NCBI RefSeq assembly: GCF_025165815.1
Contig: NZ_JAFFZE010000012.1
Span: 1-64,000 of the forward strand
Direction: 5' to 3'
DNA length: 64,000 bases
Origin: Actinophytocola gossypii
GTDB lineage: Bacteria > Actinomycetota > Actinomycetes > Mycobacteriales > Pseudonocardiaceae
Below are positions 24,503 through 33,328 of the stretch, piece by piece. Below the pieces are notes generated by a model that ran no database searches, was not told where the DNA came from, and saw nothing but the letters and a program-made list of their open reading frames with translations. Position 1 is the stretch's first letter, and every line of letters starts with the position of its first letter. The translations under genes and the position numbers were made by a program.

Positions 24503-25756
24503 GTGAACCGGGAACGAATCGCGGTGGTCGGCGCCGGGGTGGCCGGCCTGACCGCCGCCCACCTGCTGCAACGCCGCCACGACGTGCTGCTGTTCGAGGC
24601 CGAGCCGCGTCTCGGCGGGCACGCGCACACCCACGACGTGGACACCGGCACCGACACCCTCGCCGTCGACACCGGGTTCATCGTGCACAACGAGCGCACC
24701 TACCCGAACCTGCTGCGGCTGTTCGGCGAGCTCGGCGTGCGCACCCAGGACTCGGACATGTCGATGAGCGTCCGCTGCCTCGGCTGCGGGCTGGAGTACG
24801 CCGGGGCGCGGGGGCCGCGCGGCCTGTTCCCGACACCGGGTTCGCTCGGCCGTCCCCGGTACCTGCGGATGCTTACCGAGGTCACCCGGTTCCACCGGCA
24901 CGCCCGCCGGGTGCTCGCCGAGCGGGACGACGGCGCCACGCTGGGCACGTTCCTGACCACCGGTCGTTACTCCGGCTACTTCCGCGACCACTTCCTGCTG
25001 CCCATGGTGTCCGCGGTGTGGTCGGCGCCGGAGCACGTCAGCCGCGACTACCCGGCGCGGTACCTGTTCGAGTTCCTGGCCAACCACGGGCTGTTGTCGG
25101 TCGGCGGATCGCCCCAGTGGCGCACGGTGACCGGCGGATCGCGTGAGTACGTCGAACGCGCGGTCAAGAACCTCACCGCCGTGCGGGTCGGCACCCCGGT
25201 CCGCGCGGTCCACCGGCACGCCGACCACGTCGAGGTGCGCGACGACGCCGACGAGCCGCACCGGGTCGACCGGGTGGTGCTGGCCACCCACGCCGACCAG
25301 GCGCTCGAGCTGCTCGCCGACCCGACCGAGGCCGAGACCGAGGTACTCGGCGCGTTCCGGTACTCGCGCAACGAGACCTGGCTGCACACCGACGCCACCC
25401 TGCTGCCCCGCACGGCCGGCGCCCGGGCGTCCTGGAACTACCTGAAGACGACCTGCGCCGGCGGCGAGCGAGTGCTGGTCAGCTACGACCTGACCCGCCT
25501 GATGCGGCTCGACCCGCGCACACGGCACGTGGTCACCCTGAACGCGACGGATCGGATCGCGCCGGACCGGGTACTCGCCCGCATGACCTACGAGCACCCG
25601 GTCTACACCCGCGAGTCGGTGGCCGCACAGCGCAGGCTGCCCGAACTCGCCGGCCCGCGCACCGCGTTCGCCGGCGCCTACCACGGCTGGGGCTTCCACG
25701 AGGACGGCTGCGCCGCCGGAGTCCGCGCAGCGGAGCACTTCGGAGCCGGCTGGTGA
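24503..25756 (+). CDS. FAD-dependent oxidoreductase of a fatty-acid methylation cluster
   Basis: The 417-residue flavoprotein opens with the dinucleotide-binding IAVVGAGVAGLTAAHLL and has amine-oxidase-like features (GLRVDTGFIVHN-type segment; C-terminal TAFAGAYHGWGFHEDG). Genes of this type precede a DUF1365 gene and a cyclopropane-synthase-like methyltransferase in mycobacteria and many proteobacteria, where the set makes modified lipids. It may reduce, desaturate or otherwise process the methylated acyl chain. The GTG at 24503 fits the family N-terminus; ATG 24470 is an alternative. It overlaps the next gene by GTGA. Confidence 0.85.
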   Translation: MNRERIAVVGAGVAGLTAAHLLQRRHDVLLFEAEPRLGGHAHTHDVDTGTDTLAVDTGFIVHNERTYPNLLRLFGELGVRTQDSDMSMSVRCLGCGLEYAGARGPRGLFPTPGSLGRPRYLRMLTEVTRFHRHARRVLAERDDGATLGTFLTTGRYSGYFRDHFLLPMVSAVWSAPEHVSRDYPARYLFEFLANHGLLSVGGSPQWRTVTGGSREYVERAVKNLTAVRVGTPVRAVHRHADHVEVRDDADEPHRVDRVVLATHADQALELLADPTEAETEVLGAFRYSRNETWLHTDATLLPRTAGARASWNYLKTTCAGGERVLVSYDLTRLMRLDPRTRHVVTLNATDRIAPDRVLARMTYEHPVYTRESVAAQRRLPELAGPRTAFAGAYHGWGFHEDGCAAGVRAAEHFGAGW

Positions 25757-26529
25757 CCCACACGCCCACCCCACGCGTTCGGCACCCACCGCGCAAGCCG
25801 AGCACCGGAGGTGGGCTGCTGACCGCCACGCCCACCACCTACCGGGCGCGCCTGGTGCACGTCCGGCGCGAGCGCATGACCCGGCGCTTCACCAGTCCCC
25901 TGCGGCCCTGGCTGGTCGACCTCGACCACCTGCCGCACCGGCCGCCGTTCGCCACGTTCGAGGCGCGCGACCACCTCGGCGACCCGGGCCGCACGATCCG
26001 GCGGAACCTCGAACGCTGGCTGGCCACCCGGAACGTCCACCTCGACGGCGGCCGCGTGCTCATGCTCACCACTCCCCGCACGCTCGGCTACGCGTTCAAC
26101 CCGCTCACCGTCTACTGGTGCCACGACCGCGCCGGCCACCCGCTCTGCACGGTCGCCGAGGTGCACAACACCTACGGCGAACGGCACTGCTACCTCCTGC
26201 ACCCGGACGACGACGGCCACGCCGACACCGCCAAGGAGTTCTACGTCTCCCCGTTCCTCGAGGTCGCCGGGGACTACCGGATGCGCCTCCCCCCACCCAC
26301 CGACCGGCTGGCGCTGTCGGTCGTACTGCACCAGGACGGCCGTCCGGTGTTCAGCGCGGTGCTCACCGGGCGCCGGGCCGGCCGGCCGGGGCCGGGGACC
26401 CTGCTCGCCCAGGCACTGCAGCCGCACCGCGTTCGCGCGCTGATCCAGCGGCACGGAGTGGCACTGTGGTTGCGGCGGTTGCCGGTCGTGCCGCGCCGAC
26501 CGCACGTCGCACAGGAGGGTGTCCAGTGA
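25753..26529 (+). CDS. DUF1365 family protein
   Basis: This 258-residue protein has an undefined activity. Family hallmarks are HVRRERMTRRF, GYAFNPLTVYWCHD and VHNTYGERHCYLL. DUF1365 genes sit between FAD oxidoreductase and cyclopropane-synthase-like genes in many genomes, so it is thought to assist acyl-chain modification. It overlaps both neighbours by GTGA, which implies a fixed stoichiometry. The first 25 residues are Pro/Thr-rich; a later start at about residue 24 would also fit. Confidence 0.85.
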   Translation: MTHTPTPRVRHPPRKPSTGGGLLTATPTTYRARLVHVRRERMTRRFTSPLRPWLVDLDHLPHRPPFATFEARDHLGDPGRTIRRNLERWLATRNVHLDGGRVLMLTTPRTLGYAFNPLTVYWCHDRAGHPLCTVAEVHNTYGERHCYLLHPDDDGHADTAKEFYVSPFLEVAGDYRMRLPPPTDRLALSVVLHQDGRPVFSAVLTGRRAGRPGPGTLLAQALQPHRVRALIQRHGVALWLRRLPVVPRRPHVAQEGVQ

Positions 26530-27737
26530 CCGCGACAACACCACGGCCCGACACGTCCGTCGAGCTCCGCGCCCCGTACTCCCCCGCCCGCGCCTGGGCC
26601 GCCGAGCGGCTGTTCCGGCTGGCGGCGCGCCGGTTGCCGGTGCGGGTTCGGCTGCCGGGCGGCGAGGTGCTCGGCCGCGGCGGCCCGGACGCGCCGACGA
26701 TGACCGTGCGGCGCCCGGAGTTCTTCCACCGGCTCGGGGTCCGGGCCAACATCGGGTTCGGCGAGGCGTACATGGCCGGTGACTGGACCAGCCCGGACCC
26801 GGCCGCCGTGCTCACCCCGTTCGCGGCGCGGATGGCCCGGCTGGTGCCGCGTCCGCTGCAGGTGCTGCGCCGGTTCGTCGACGCCGCGCGACCGGCGGCC
26901 GAGCGGAACACGCCGGAGGGCGCGCGGGCGAACATCCACCGGCACTACAACCTGTCCAACGACCTGTTCGCCGCGTTCCTCGACGAGTCGATGACCTACT
27001 CGTCGGCCTGGTTCCGGCCCGGCGACGACCTGCACGCCGCGCAGCTGCGCAAGATCGACGGCATCCTGGACTACGCGGGCGTCCGCGCCGGCAGCCGGGT
27101 GCTGGAGATCGGCACCGGCTGGGGCGCGCTGGCGATCCGCGCCGCCCGCCGGGGCGCGCACGTCACCACGCTGACGATCTCCACCGAGCAGCGTGACCTC
27201 GCGCTGGCCCAGGTCGCCGAGGCAGGCGTGGCCGACCGCGTCGACGTGCGGCTGTGCGACTACCGGGACGCGACCGGCCGGTACGACGCGGTGGTGTCGG
27301 TGGAGATGATCGAGGCGGTCGGCGAGGAGTTCTGGCCGGCCTACTTCGCCACCCTGGACCGGCTGGTGGAGCCGGCCGGCCGGGTGGCGCTGCAGGCGAT
27401 CACCCTGCCGCACGACCGGATGCTGGCCACCCTCAGGTCGCACAACTGGATCCACGAGTACGTCTTCCCCGGCGGCATGCTGCTGTCGGTGCCGGCGATC
27501 GAGCAGCAGGTCAGCGCGCACACCGGCCTGGCGATCACCGCGCGCCGCAGCCTCGGCGAGCACTACGCCCGCACCCTGCGCTGCTGGCGCGACCGGTTCC
27601 TGGCCGCCGACGTCGCCGCCATCGGGTTCGACGAGACGTTCCGCCGGCTGTGGGAGTTCTACCTGGCCTATTCGGAGGCCGGCTTCGCGTCCGGCTACCT
27701 GGACGTGTGGCAGCTGCGGATGGCGCGCGCGAGGTAG
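26526..27737 (+). CDS. cfa: cyclopropane-fatty-acyl-phospholipid synthase family methyltransferase
   Basis: The 403-residue SAM-dependent enzyme methylates unsaturated acyl chains of membrane lipids, giving cyclopropane or 10-methyl products. SAM motif I is VLEIGTGWGALAIRAA (about residues 191-206). The upstream HYNLSNDLFAAFLDESMTYSSA and the later EMIEAVGEEFWPAYF are diagnostic. The N-terminal lipid-binding region includes GFGEAYMAGDW. GTG 26526 overlaps the DUF1365 stop. Grouped with the FAD gene it could make methyl-branched acids such as tuberculostearic acid; the sequence alone cannot decide this. Confidence 0.92.
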   Translation: MTATTPRPDTSVELRAPYSPARAWAAERLFRLAARRLPVRVRLPGGEVLGRGGPDAPTMTVRRPEFFHRLGVRANIGFGEAYMAGDWTSPDPAAVLTPFAARMARLVPRPLQVLRRFVDAARPAAERNTPEGARANIHRHYNLSNDLFAAFLDESMTYSSAWFRPGDDLHAAQLRKIDGILDYAGVRAGSRVLEIGTGWGALAIRAARRGAHVTTLTISTEQRDLALAQVAEAGVADRVDVRLCDYRDATGRYDAVVSVEMIEAVGEEFWPAYFATLDRLVEPAGRVALQAITLPHDRMLATLRSHNWIHEYVFPGGMLLSVPAIEQQVSAHTGLAITARRSLGEHYARTLRCWRDRFLAADVAAIGFDETFRRLWEFYLAYSEAGFASGYLDVWQLRMARAR

Positions 27738-27746
27738 GTTGCCGGT

Positions 27747-28604
27747 GTGGACAGTGGTGTGGAGGTCGTGCTCGACGCGCGGGCGACGCTGGGCGAGGGT
27801 CCGGTGTGGGACCAGCGCGAGCACGTGCTGCGCTGGGTCGACATCATCCCCGGCCTGGTGCACCGGTTCGACCCCGGCACCGGCGAGGACACCTGCTTCG
27901 AGTTCGGCGAGCGGGTCGGCACGGTCGCCGCGCGGGCGTCCGGCGGGCTGGTGCTCGCCACCGCCACCGGCATCTGGACCTGCGCGGCCGACGGCAGCGG
28001 TCGTCGGCGCCTGCACGAGGTCACCGACCCGCCGGGCGGCCGGTTCAACGACGGCAAGGCCGACCCGTGGGGCCGGTTCTGGGCCGGCACGATGCTCGAA
28101 CCGGGCGACGGCGCGGCCGCGTTCTACCGGCTCGACCAGGACGGTTCGCTGCACACGGTGCTGACCGGGGTCTCGGTGTCCAACGGCATCGGCTGGTCGC
28201 CGGACGGGCGGACCATGTACTACGTGGACACCCGAACCGGCGGCGTGGACGCGTTCGACCACGATCCCGGGACCGGCGCGCTCACCGGCCGCCGCCGCTT
28301 CGCCGACGTGGACCGCGGCTGGCCGGACGGGCTGACCGTGGACGCCGAGGGCGGGGTGTGGGTGGCGCTGTGGGACGGCTGGGGCCTGCTGCGGTACACC
28401 CCGGACGGCCGGCTCGCGGGGACCGTGGAGGTGCCGGCGCGGCGGGTGACCAGCTGCGCGTTCGGTGGGCCGGGGCTGTCCACCCTCTACGTCACGTCGG
28501 CGCGGGTCGGACTGTCCGACCCGGACCGGCAGCCGCACGCGGGCGCGGTGTTCGCCTGCGAGCCGGGGGTGTCCGGCCAGCCCGCTGGGGCGTGGGGCGG
28601 GTGA
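27747..28604 (+). CDS. SMP-30/gluconolactonase family protein
   Basis: This 285-residue beta-propeller lactonase has the metal ligands expected for the family: Glu in GEGPVWD, Asn in RFNDGKADPWGRFWAGT, Asn in SNGIGWSPD and Asp in WPDGLTVDAEG. Relatives hydrolyse sugar lactones such as gluconolactone. It starts nine bases after the methyltransferase stop and is coupled (GTGA) to the DUF202 genes, though no functional link to lipid methylation is obvious. Confidence 0.9.
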   Translation: MDSGVEVVLDARATLGEGPVWDQREHVLRWVDIIPGLVHRFDPGTGEDTCFEFGERVGTVAARASGGLVLATATGIWTCAADGSGRRRLHEVTDPPGGRFNDGKADPWGRFWAGTMLEPGDGAAAFYRLDQDGSLHTVLTGVSVSNGIGWSPDGRTMYYVDTRTGGVDAFDHDPGTGALTGRRRFADVDRGWPDGLTVDAEGGVWVALWDGWGLLRYTPDGRLAGTVEVPARRVTSCAFGGPGLSTLYVTSARVGLSDPDRQPHAGAVFACEPGVSGQPAGAWGG

Positions 28605-28963
28605 GCTGGCCGACCCGTCTGCGCGACACCGGCTCGGACCCGGACCCGAGGTTCAGCTTCGCCAACGAGCGCACGTTCCTGGCGTGGATCCGCACCGCGC
28701 TGGCCCTGCTGGCCGGGGGCATCGGGCTGGAGGCGTTCGCCCCGGAGCTGGCGGTGCCGGGGCTGCGGCAGGTGCTGGCCGCGCTGCTGGTGCTGGCCGG
28801 GGTGGCGACCAGCGCGCTCGCGTTCCGCCGCTGGCTGCGCAGCGAGGTGGCGATGCGGGAGGAACGCTCACTGCCGCCGCCCCGGATCGCGCCCTGGCTG
28901 TCGTACGGGGTCGCGGTGATCGCGCTCGCCGTGTTCGTACTCGTACTGGTGGCGAACCTGTGA
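28601..28963 (+). CDS. DUF202 family membrane protein (longer copy)
   Basis: The 120-residue product has the DUF202 opening FANERTFLAWIRTALALLAGGIGLEAF and three predicted membrane helices. Function is undefined in the family. It overlaps the lactonase gene and the second DUF202 gene by GTGA on each side. The adjacent pair of one longer and one shorter DUF202 protein is common in actinobacteria. Confidence 0.88.
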   Translation: MSWPTRLRDTGSDPDPRFSFANERTFLAWIRTALALLAGGIGLEAFAPELAVPGLRQVLAALLVLAGVATSALAFRRWLRSEVAMREERSLPPPRIAPWLSYGVAVIALAVFVLVLVANL

Positions 28964-29268
28964 CCCCGCCCGGGGTGCAGAACGAGCGGACGTCGCTGGC
29001 GTGGGTGCGGACGGCGCTGGGGTTGGCCGGGTGCGCGGTGCTCGCGGGGCGGCTCGCGATCGTGCGGGACACGCCGTGGGCGGTGGGGGCGGCGTTGGCG
29101 ACGGCGGTGCTGGCGGTGGGTGCGCTCGGGTGGTCGCACGACCGGTACCGGCGGACGGCCAGGGCGCTGCGGGAGGAGCGGCCGGTCGACTTCGCGCTGC
29201 CGGCACTGGTGCTGACCGCGGCGGTGGTGCTGCTGGGCGGGCTGAGCCTGCTGTTGATCGCGCGCTGA
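28960..29268 (+). CDS. DUF202 family membrane protein (shorter copy)
   Basis: The 102-residue protein begins VQNERTSLAWVRTALGLAG and has three hydrophobic segments. It is probably a partner of the preceding DUF202 protein in a membrane complex of unknown role. It is the last gene of this run; the LacI gene starts 16 bp downstream. Confidence 0.88.
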   Translation: MTPPGVQNERTSLAWVRTALGLAGCAVLAGRLAIVRDTPWAVGAALATAVLAVGALGWSHDRYRRTARALREERPVDFALPALVLTAAVVLLGGLSLLLIAR

Positions 29269-29284
29269 CGCGTATTGTTGCCGC

Positions 29285-30283
29285 ATGCGCGTCACGATCG
29301 CCGAGGTCGCCAGGCGGGCCAGGGTCAGCAAGACGACGGTGTCGCGGGTGCTCAACAACAAGGGCGACGTGGACGCGAGCACGGCGATCCGGGTGCGGGA
29401 GGTCATCGCCGCCACCGGGTACACGCCGAGCGCGGGCGCGGTCGGGCTGGCGCGCGGTCGCACGCAGACGGTCGGGATGCTGGTGCCAGGGTTGACCTGG
29501 CCGTGGATGGGCGACGTGCTGCAGGGCGTGGCCGACGTGCTGGAGGCGCGCGGGTACGGGCTGCTGCTGAACACGATGAACCGCGGCGAGGACTCGCTGA
29601 CGCAGTTCGCCCGGCACGTGTCGTCCAACGCGTTCGACGGGCTGCTGCTGGTGGAGCCGCCGGACACGTTGAGCTACATCACGAGCCTGCACGAGTCCGG
29701 CCTGCCGGTGGTGATGATCGACGACCGGGGCCACCATCCCGGCTTCCCGTCGGTGGCGACGAGCAACCGCGAGGGTGCGGCGGACGCCGCGGCGCACCTG
29801 CTGGCGACCGGGCGTCGGCGGGTCGCGATGGTGTCGGGGCCGGCGGCGTTCGGGTGCACCAGGGACCGCACGGCCGGGCTGTGCGGGCGGCTGACCGAGG
29901 CGGGGGTCGAGTTCGACGGCCGACTGCTGGTGGAGGGCGACTTCACCCGCGAGGGCGGCCGGGCGGCGGTGGCCGACCTGCTGGCCACGGGGGTTCCGTT
30001 CGACGCGGTGTTCGCGCACAACGACCTGATGGCGGTCGGCGTCCTGGACGCCCTGCGCGCCGAGGGCCGCGAGGTTCCCGACGACGTGGCGGTGATCGGC
30101 TTCGACGACATCGCGGTCGCCGCCCACACCCGGCCGGCGCTCACCACGGTCCGCCAGCCCTCCCGCGAGATGGGCGAGGCGGCGGCGACGATGCTCCTGG
30201 ACAACCTGAACGGGGTCGCCCTGCCGGAGACCCCGCACGTGGTGCCCACCTCCCTGGTGGTGCGCGACTCCGCGCCGGCCTGA
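29285..30283 (+). CDS. LacI family transcriptional regulator
   Basis: The 332-residue repressor has the HTH TIAEVARRARVSKTTVSRVLNNKG at the N-terminus and a periplasmic-binding-like sugar-sensing domain (GMLVPGLTWPWMGDVLQGV to VIGFDDIAVAAHTRPALTTV). It lies immediately before a secreted discoidin-domain gene whose promoter carries a LacI-type palindrome, so it probably represses that gene. The inducer is unknown. Confidence 0.93.
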   Translation: MRVTIAEVARRARVSKTTVSRVLNNKGDVDASTAIRVREVIAATGYTPSAGAVGLARGRTQTVGMLVPGLTWPWMGDVLQGVADVLEARGYGLLLNTMNRGEDSLTQFARHVSSNAFDGLLLVEPPDTLSYITSLHESGLPVVMIDDRGHHPGFPSVATSNREGAADAAAHLLATGRRRVAMVSGPAAFGCTRDRTAGLCGRLTEAGVEFDGRLLVEGDFTREGGRAAVADLLATGVPFDAVFAHNDLMAVGVLDALRAEGREVPDDVAVIGFDDIAVAAHTRPALTTVRQPSREMGEAAATMLLDNLNGVALPETPHVVPTSLVVRDSAPA

Positions 30284-30317
30284 CAAGTGCTCTGAAGGTG
30301 ACCTCGAGACGCGCGGC

Positions 30318-30340
30318 GTCCTGAAGGTCACCTTCAGGAC
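30318..30340. terminator. palindromic hairpin after LacI gene
   Basis: Ten-base arms GTCCTGAAGG (30318-30327) and CCTTCAGGAC (30331-30340) pair perfectly around a TCA loop. A degenerate half copy (CTGAAGGTGACCT) lies 30 bp upstream. No T tract follows. It may end transcription or be a dispersed intergenic palindrome. Confidence 0.6.
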
Positions 30341-30362
30341 ATTCCCGGCCCGGCCGCGTCCC

Positions 30363-30429
30363 TTGACGAGCGCGAGCGGGTGATTGTTAAATGCATCACG
30401 TCTCCGAAACCGGTTCCGGTACCGGTTTC
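30363..30429 (+). promoter_or_regulatory. promoter and LacI-type operator of the discoidin gene
   Basis: TTGACG (30363-30368) and TTAAAT (30387-30392), 18 bp apart, make a good promoter. Just downstream, GAAACCGG (30406-30413) and CCGGTTTC (30422-30429) form an inverted repeat with a nested CCGGTACCGG, placing a repressor over the transcription start. Confidence 0.65.
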
Positions 30430-30477
30430 TGATACCGACTGGATCGATCCACCCTCCCTGCGACAGGTTGGACCAGC

Positions 30478-32760
30478 ATGAATCCGCACCGCAGACAACG
30501 ACGTCCTCGCAGGTGGCCGGCCCTACTCGCGATCGCCGCCACCGTCTTCACCGTCCTGCCCGCCACGGCCGCCGCCAGCTCCAGCCCCTCCCCCACCCAC
30601 TCGGCGACCGCCTCTTCCGGAAACGCCACCGCGGGTTCCGCCGGCCCAGCGGCGGCCTGCGGCACCACGAACGCCGCTCTGAACCGGCCCGCGACCGCGT
30701 CCTCCACCGAGAACGCGGGCACGCCGGCCGCCGCCGCGGTCGACGGGAATCCCGGCACCCGCTGGTCGTCCGCGTTCAGCGATCCGCAGTGGCTCCGGGT
30801 CGACCTGGGCGCCGCGCGTGACATCTGCCGGGTCGAGCTGGACTGGGAGGCCGCCTACGGGCGCGCCTTCCAGCTCCAGACGTCCGCCGACGGCGGCACC
30901 TGGACCACGGTCCACCAGACCACCACCGGCACCGGCGGCGACCAGACGATCGACGTCACCGGCACGGGCCGCTACCTGCGCGTGCACGGCACCGCCCGCG
31001 CCACCGGGTACGGCTACTCGCTCTGGGAGCTGCGCGTCTTCACCGCCGACAGCACCGGCCCCGGCGTACCGGACACCGACCCCTACAACCCGGACCTCGG
31101 CCCCAACACCTACGTCTTCGACCCGTCCACCCCCACGAGCACGATCCAGAGCCGGCTCGACCAGATCGCCGCGCGGATGAAGACCAACCAGTTCGGCACC
31201 GAGCGGTACGCGGTCCTGTTCAAGCCCGGCAGCTACGACGCCGACGTCAACCTCCGCTTCTACACCCAGGTCGCCGGTCTCGGAATGCTGCCGGACGACG
31301 TCGAAATCAACGGGCACATCCGGGTCGAGGCCGACTGGCTCCAGCAGGGCGACAACCCGGACAACCTCGGCAACGCCACCCAGAACTTCTGGCGCGCCGC
31401 GGAGAACCTGTCGGTCACGCTGCCGGCCGGTCAGATCGAGCGCTGGGCCGTCTCCCAGGCCGCGCCCTACCGCCGGATGCACCTGCGCGGCCAGGTCCAG
31501 CTGTGGAACGGCGCCGACGGCTGGGCCTCCGGCGGGCTGATCGCCGACTCGCGCATCGACGGCGTCGTCGTGTCCGGCTCGCAGCAGCAGTTCTTCACCC
31601 GCAACAGCGAGCTGCGCGGCGGCTGGTCCGGTTCGGTGTGGAACATGGTGTTCACCGGCAGCACCGGAACGCCGCCGCCGAACTTCCCGAACCCCTCGCA
31701 CACCGTCGTCGACACCACGCCGACGATCCGGGAGAAGCCCTTCCTGTACGTCGCGCCGGACGGCGAGTACCGGGTGTTCGTACCGGCGCTGCGGACCAAC
31801 GCCCGCGGCACCTCGTGGGGCTCCGGGGCACCGGCCGGTGAGTCGATCTCGCTGGCCGACTTCTTCGTCGTCCAGCTCGGCACGCCGGCGTCGGAGATCA
31901 ACGCGGCACTCGCCGAGGGCAAGCACCTGCTGATCACACCGGGCGTGCACCACCTCGACGACACGATCCGGGTGACGAACCCGAACACCGTCGTACTCGG
32001 TCTCGGCATCACCACCCTGGTGCCGGACACCGGACTCCCGGCGATGACCGTGTCCGATGTGGACGGCGTGAAGCTGGCCGGGTTCCTGATCGACGCCGGG
32101 CCGGTGAACTCGCCGGTGCTGATGGAGATCGGTGAGCCGGGGTCGTCGGCTGACCACTCGGCGAACCCGACGTCGCTGCACGACGTGTTCTTCCGGGTCG
32201 GCGGCGCGCACGTCGGCCGCGCGTCGGTTTCCTTGCGCATCAACAGTGACGACGTGATCGGCGACCACATGTGGCTGTGGCGCGGCGATCACGGCGACGG
32301 CATCGGCTGGAACCTCAACACCGCCGCGAACGGCCTGGTCGTCAACGGCGACGACGTGACGATGTACGGGTTGTTCGTCGAGCACTACCAGGAGTACAAC
32401 ACGATCTGGAACGGCAACGGCGGCCGGACGTACTTCTACCAGAACGAGATGCCCTACGACCCGCCGGACAACGCGTCCTGGTCCAGTGGCGGCGGGAACC
32501 TCGGCTGGGCCGCGTACAAGGTGGCCGACTCGGTGACCACGCACGAGGCGTGGGGCGTCGGGGTGTACTGCTTCTTCAACGCCAACCCGTCCGTGGTGGC
32601 CAGCCGGGGGTTCGAGGTGCCGGACCGGTCCGGGGTGCGGTTCCACGGTCTGGTGACGGTGTCGCTCGGCGGTGTCGGCACGATCAACCGGGTCATCAAC
32701 GACACCGGGGAGACGGTGAACCAGCCGCACCAGGTGAGCTACGTGCGGAACTACCCGTAA
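30478..32760 (+). CDS. secreted discoidin-domain beta-helix protein
   Basis: The 760-residue exported protein has a twin-Arg-rich N-terminus and a hydrophobic core ending PATAAA. A discoidin (F5/8 type C) carbohydrate-binding domain follows at about residues 60-185 (NPGTRWSSAFSDPQWLRVDL). A long region then resembles right-handed beta-helix, pectate-lyase-like or GH55-like proteins. Similar Streptomyces proteins are misleadingly annotated adenylyl cyclase. It likely binds or cleaves a polysaccharide outside the cell. The discoidin domain is clearly homologous to that at the C-terminus of the protein at 45627-47336. Confidence 0.85.
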   Translation: MNPHRRQRRPRRWPALLAIAATVFTVLPATAAASSSPSPTHSATASSGNATAGSAGPAAACGTTNAALNRPATASSTENAGTPAAAAVDGNPGTRWSSAFSDPQWLRVDLGAARDICRVELDWEAAYGRAFQLQTSADGGTWTTVHQTTTGTGGDQTIDVTGTGRYLRVHGTARATGYGYSLWELRVFTADSTGPGVPDTDPYNPDLGPNTYVFDPSTPTSTIQSRLDQIAARMKTNQFGTERYAVLFKPGSYDADVNLRFYTQVAGLGMLPDDVEINGHIRVEADWLQQGDNPDNLGNATQNFWRAAENLSVTLPAGQIERWAVSQAAPYRRMHLRGQVQLWNGADGWASGGLIADSRIDGVVVSGSQQQFFTRNSELRGGWSGSVWNMVFTGSTGTPPPNFPNPSHTVVDTTPTIREKPFLYVAPDGEYRVFVPALRTNARGTSWGSGAPAGESISLADFFVVQLGTPASEINAALAEGKHLLITPGVHHLDDTIRVTNPNTVVLGLGITTLVPDTGLPAMTVSDVDGVKLAGFLIDAGPVNSPVLMEIGEPGSSADHSANPTSLHDVFFRVGGAHVGRASVSLRINSDDVIGDHMWLWRGDHGDGIGWNLNTAANGLVVNGDDVTMYGLFVEHYQEYNTIWNGNGGRTYFYQNEMPYDPPDNASWSSGGGNLGWAAYKVADSVTTHEAWGVGVYCFFNANPSVVASRGFEVPDRSGVRFHGLVTVSLGGVGTINRVINDTGETVNQPHQVSYVRNYP

Positions 32761-32782
32761 CCGCGGTCCTCGGCGGCCCCGC

Positions 32783-33319
32783 TCAGATCTCCCGGACGAT
32801 CCGGGCGGGGTTGCCGACCGCGACGACGTTCGGCGGCAGGTCCTTCGGCACCACCGCGCCGGCGCCGACGACGGTGTTCTCGCCGATCGTGACGCCGGGG
32901 CAGACGATCACGCCGCCGCCGAGCCACACGTTGTCGCCGATCGTGATCGGCTTGCCCGCCTCCCACTTCGCGCGCCGCTGCTCGGGGTCGATCGGGTGGA
33001 CTGGTGTCAGCAGCTGCACGTTCGGTCCGATTTGGACGTCGGCGCCGATCGTGATGCGGGCGACGTCGGCGAACACGCAGCCGTAGTTGACGAACGTGCG
33101 GGCGCCGATGGAGATCTGGTAGCCGTAGTCGAGCCGCAGCGGGGTGCGGACGTCCACGTCGTCCGCGACCTCGCCGAGCATCGCGACCAGGTCCTCGTGC
33201 GCGCCGGTGGCGTTGAACCTGGCGCTCAGCTCGATCGCCCTGTTCAGCTCGGCGGCGATCTCCGGGTCGTCGGCGAGGTACCACTCGCCGGCGAGCATGC
33301 GTTCCTTGTGGGTTGGCAC
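32783..33319 (-). CDS. maa: maltose/galactoside O-acetyltransferase-like protein
   Basis: The 178-residue left-handed beta-helix acetyltransferase shows hexapeptide repeats (ITIGADVQIGPNVQLLTPVHPID and ITIGDNVWLGGGVIVCPGVTIG) and the family N-terminal helix region (KERMLAGEWYLADDPE). It transfers acetyl from acetyl-CoA to a sugar hydroxyl. It begins nine bases after the LacI gene stop, so the pair is probably one transcript under the operator at 34354-34367. Confidence 0.9.
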   Translation of the reverse strand: MPTHKERMLAGEWYLADDPEIAAELNRAIELSARFNATGAHEDLVAMLGEVADDVDVRTPLRLDYGYQISIGARTFVNYGCVFADVARITIGADVQIGPNVQLLTPVHPIDPEQRRAKWEAGKPITIGDNVWLGGGVIVCPGVTIGENTVVGAGAVVPKDLPPNVVAVGNPARIVREI

Positions 33320-33328
33320 CCGGCCATC

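Noticed and set aside
30523-32730. 735-residue minus-strand frame opposite the discoidin protein
   Set aside because: No motif, and the plus strand has a signal peptide and discoidin domain.
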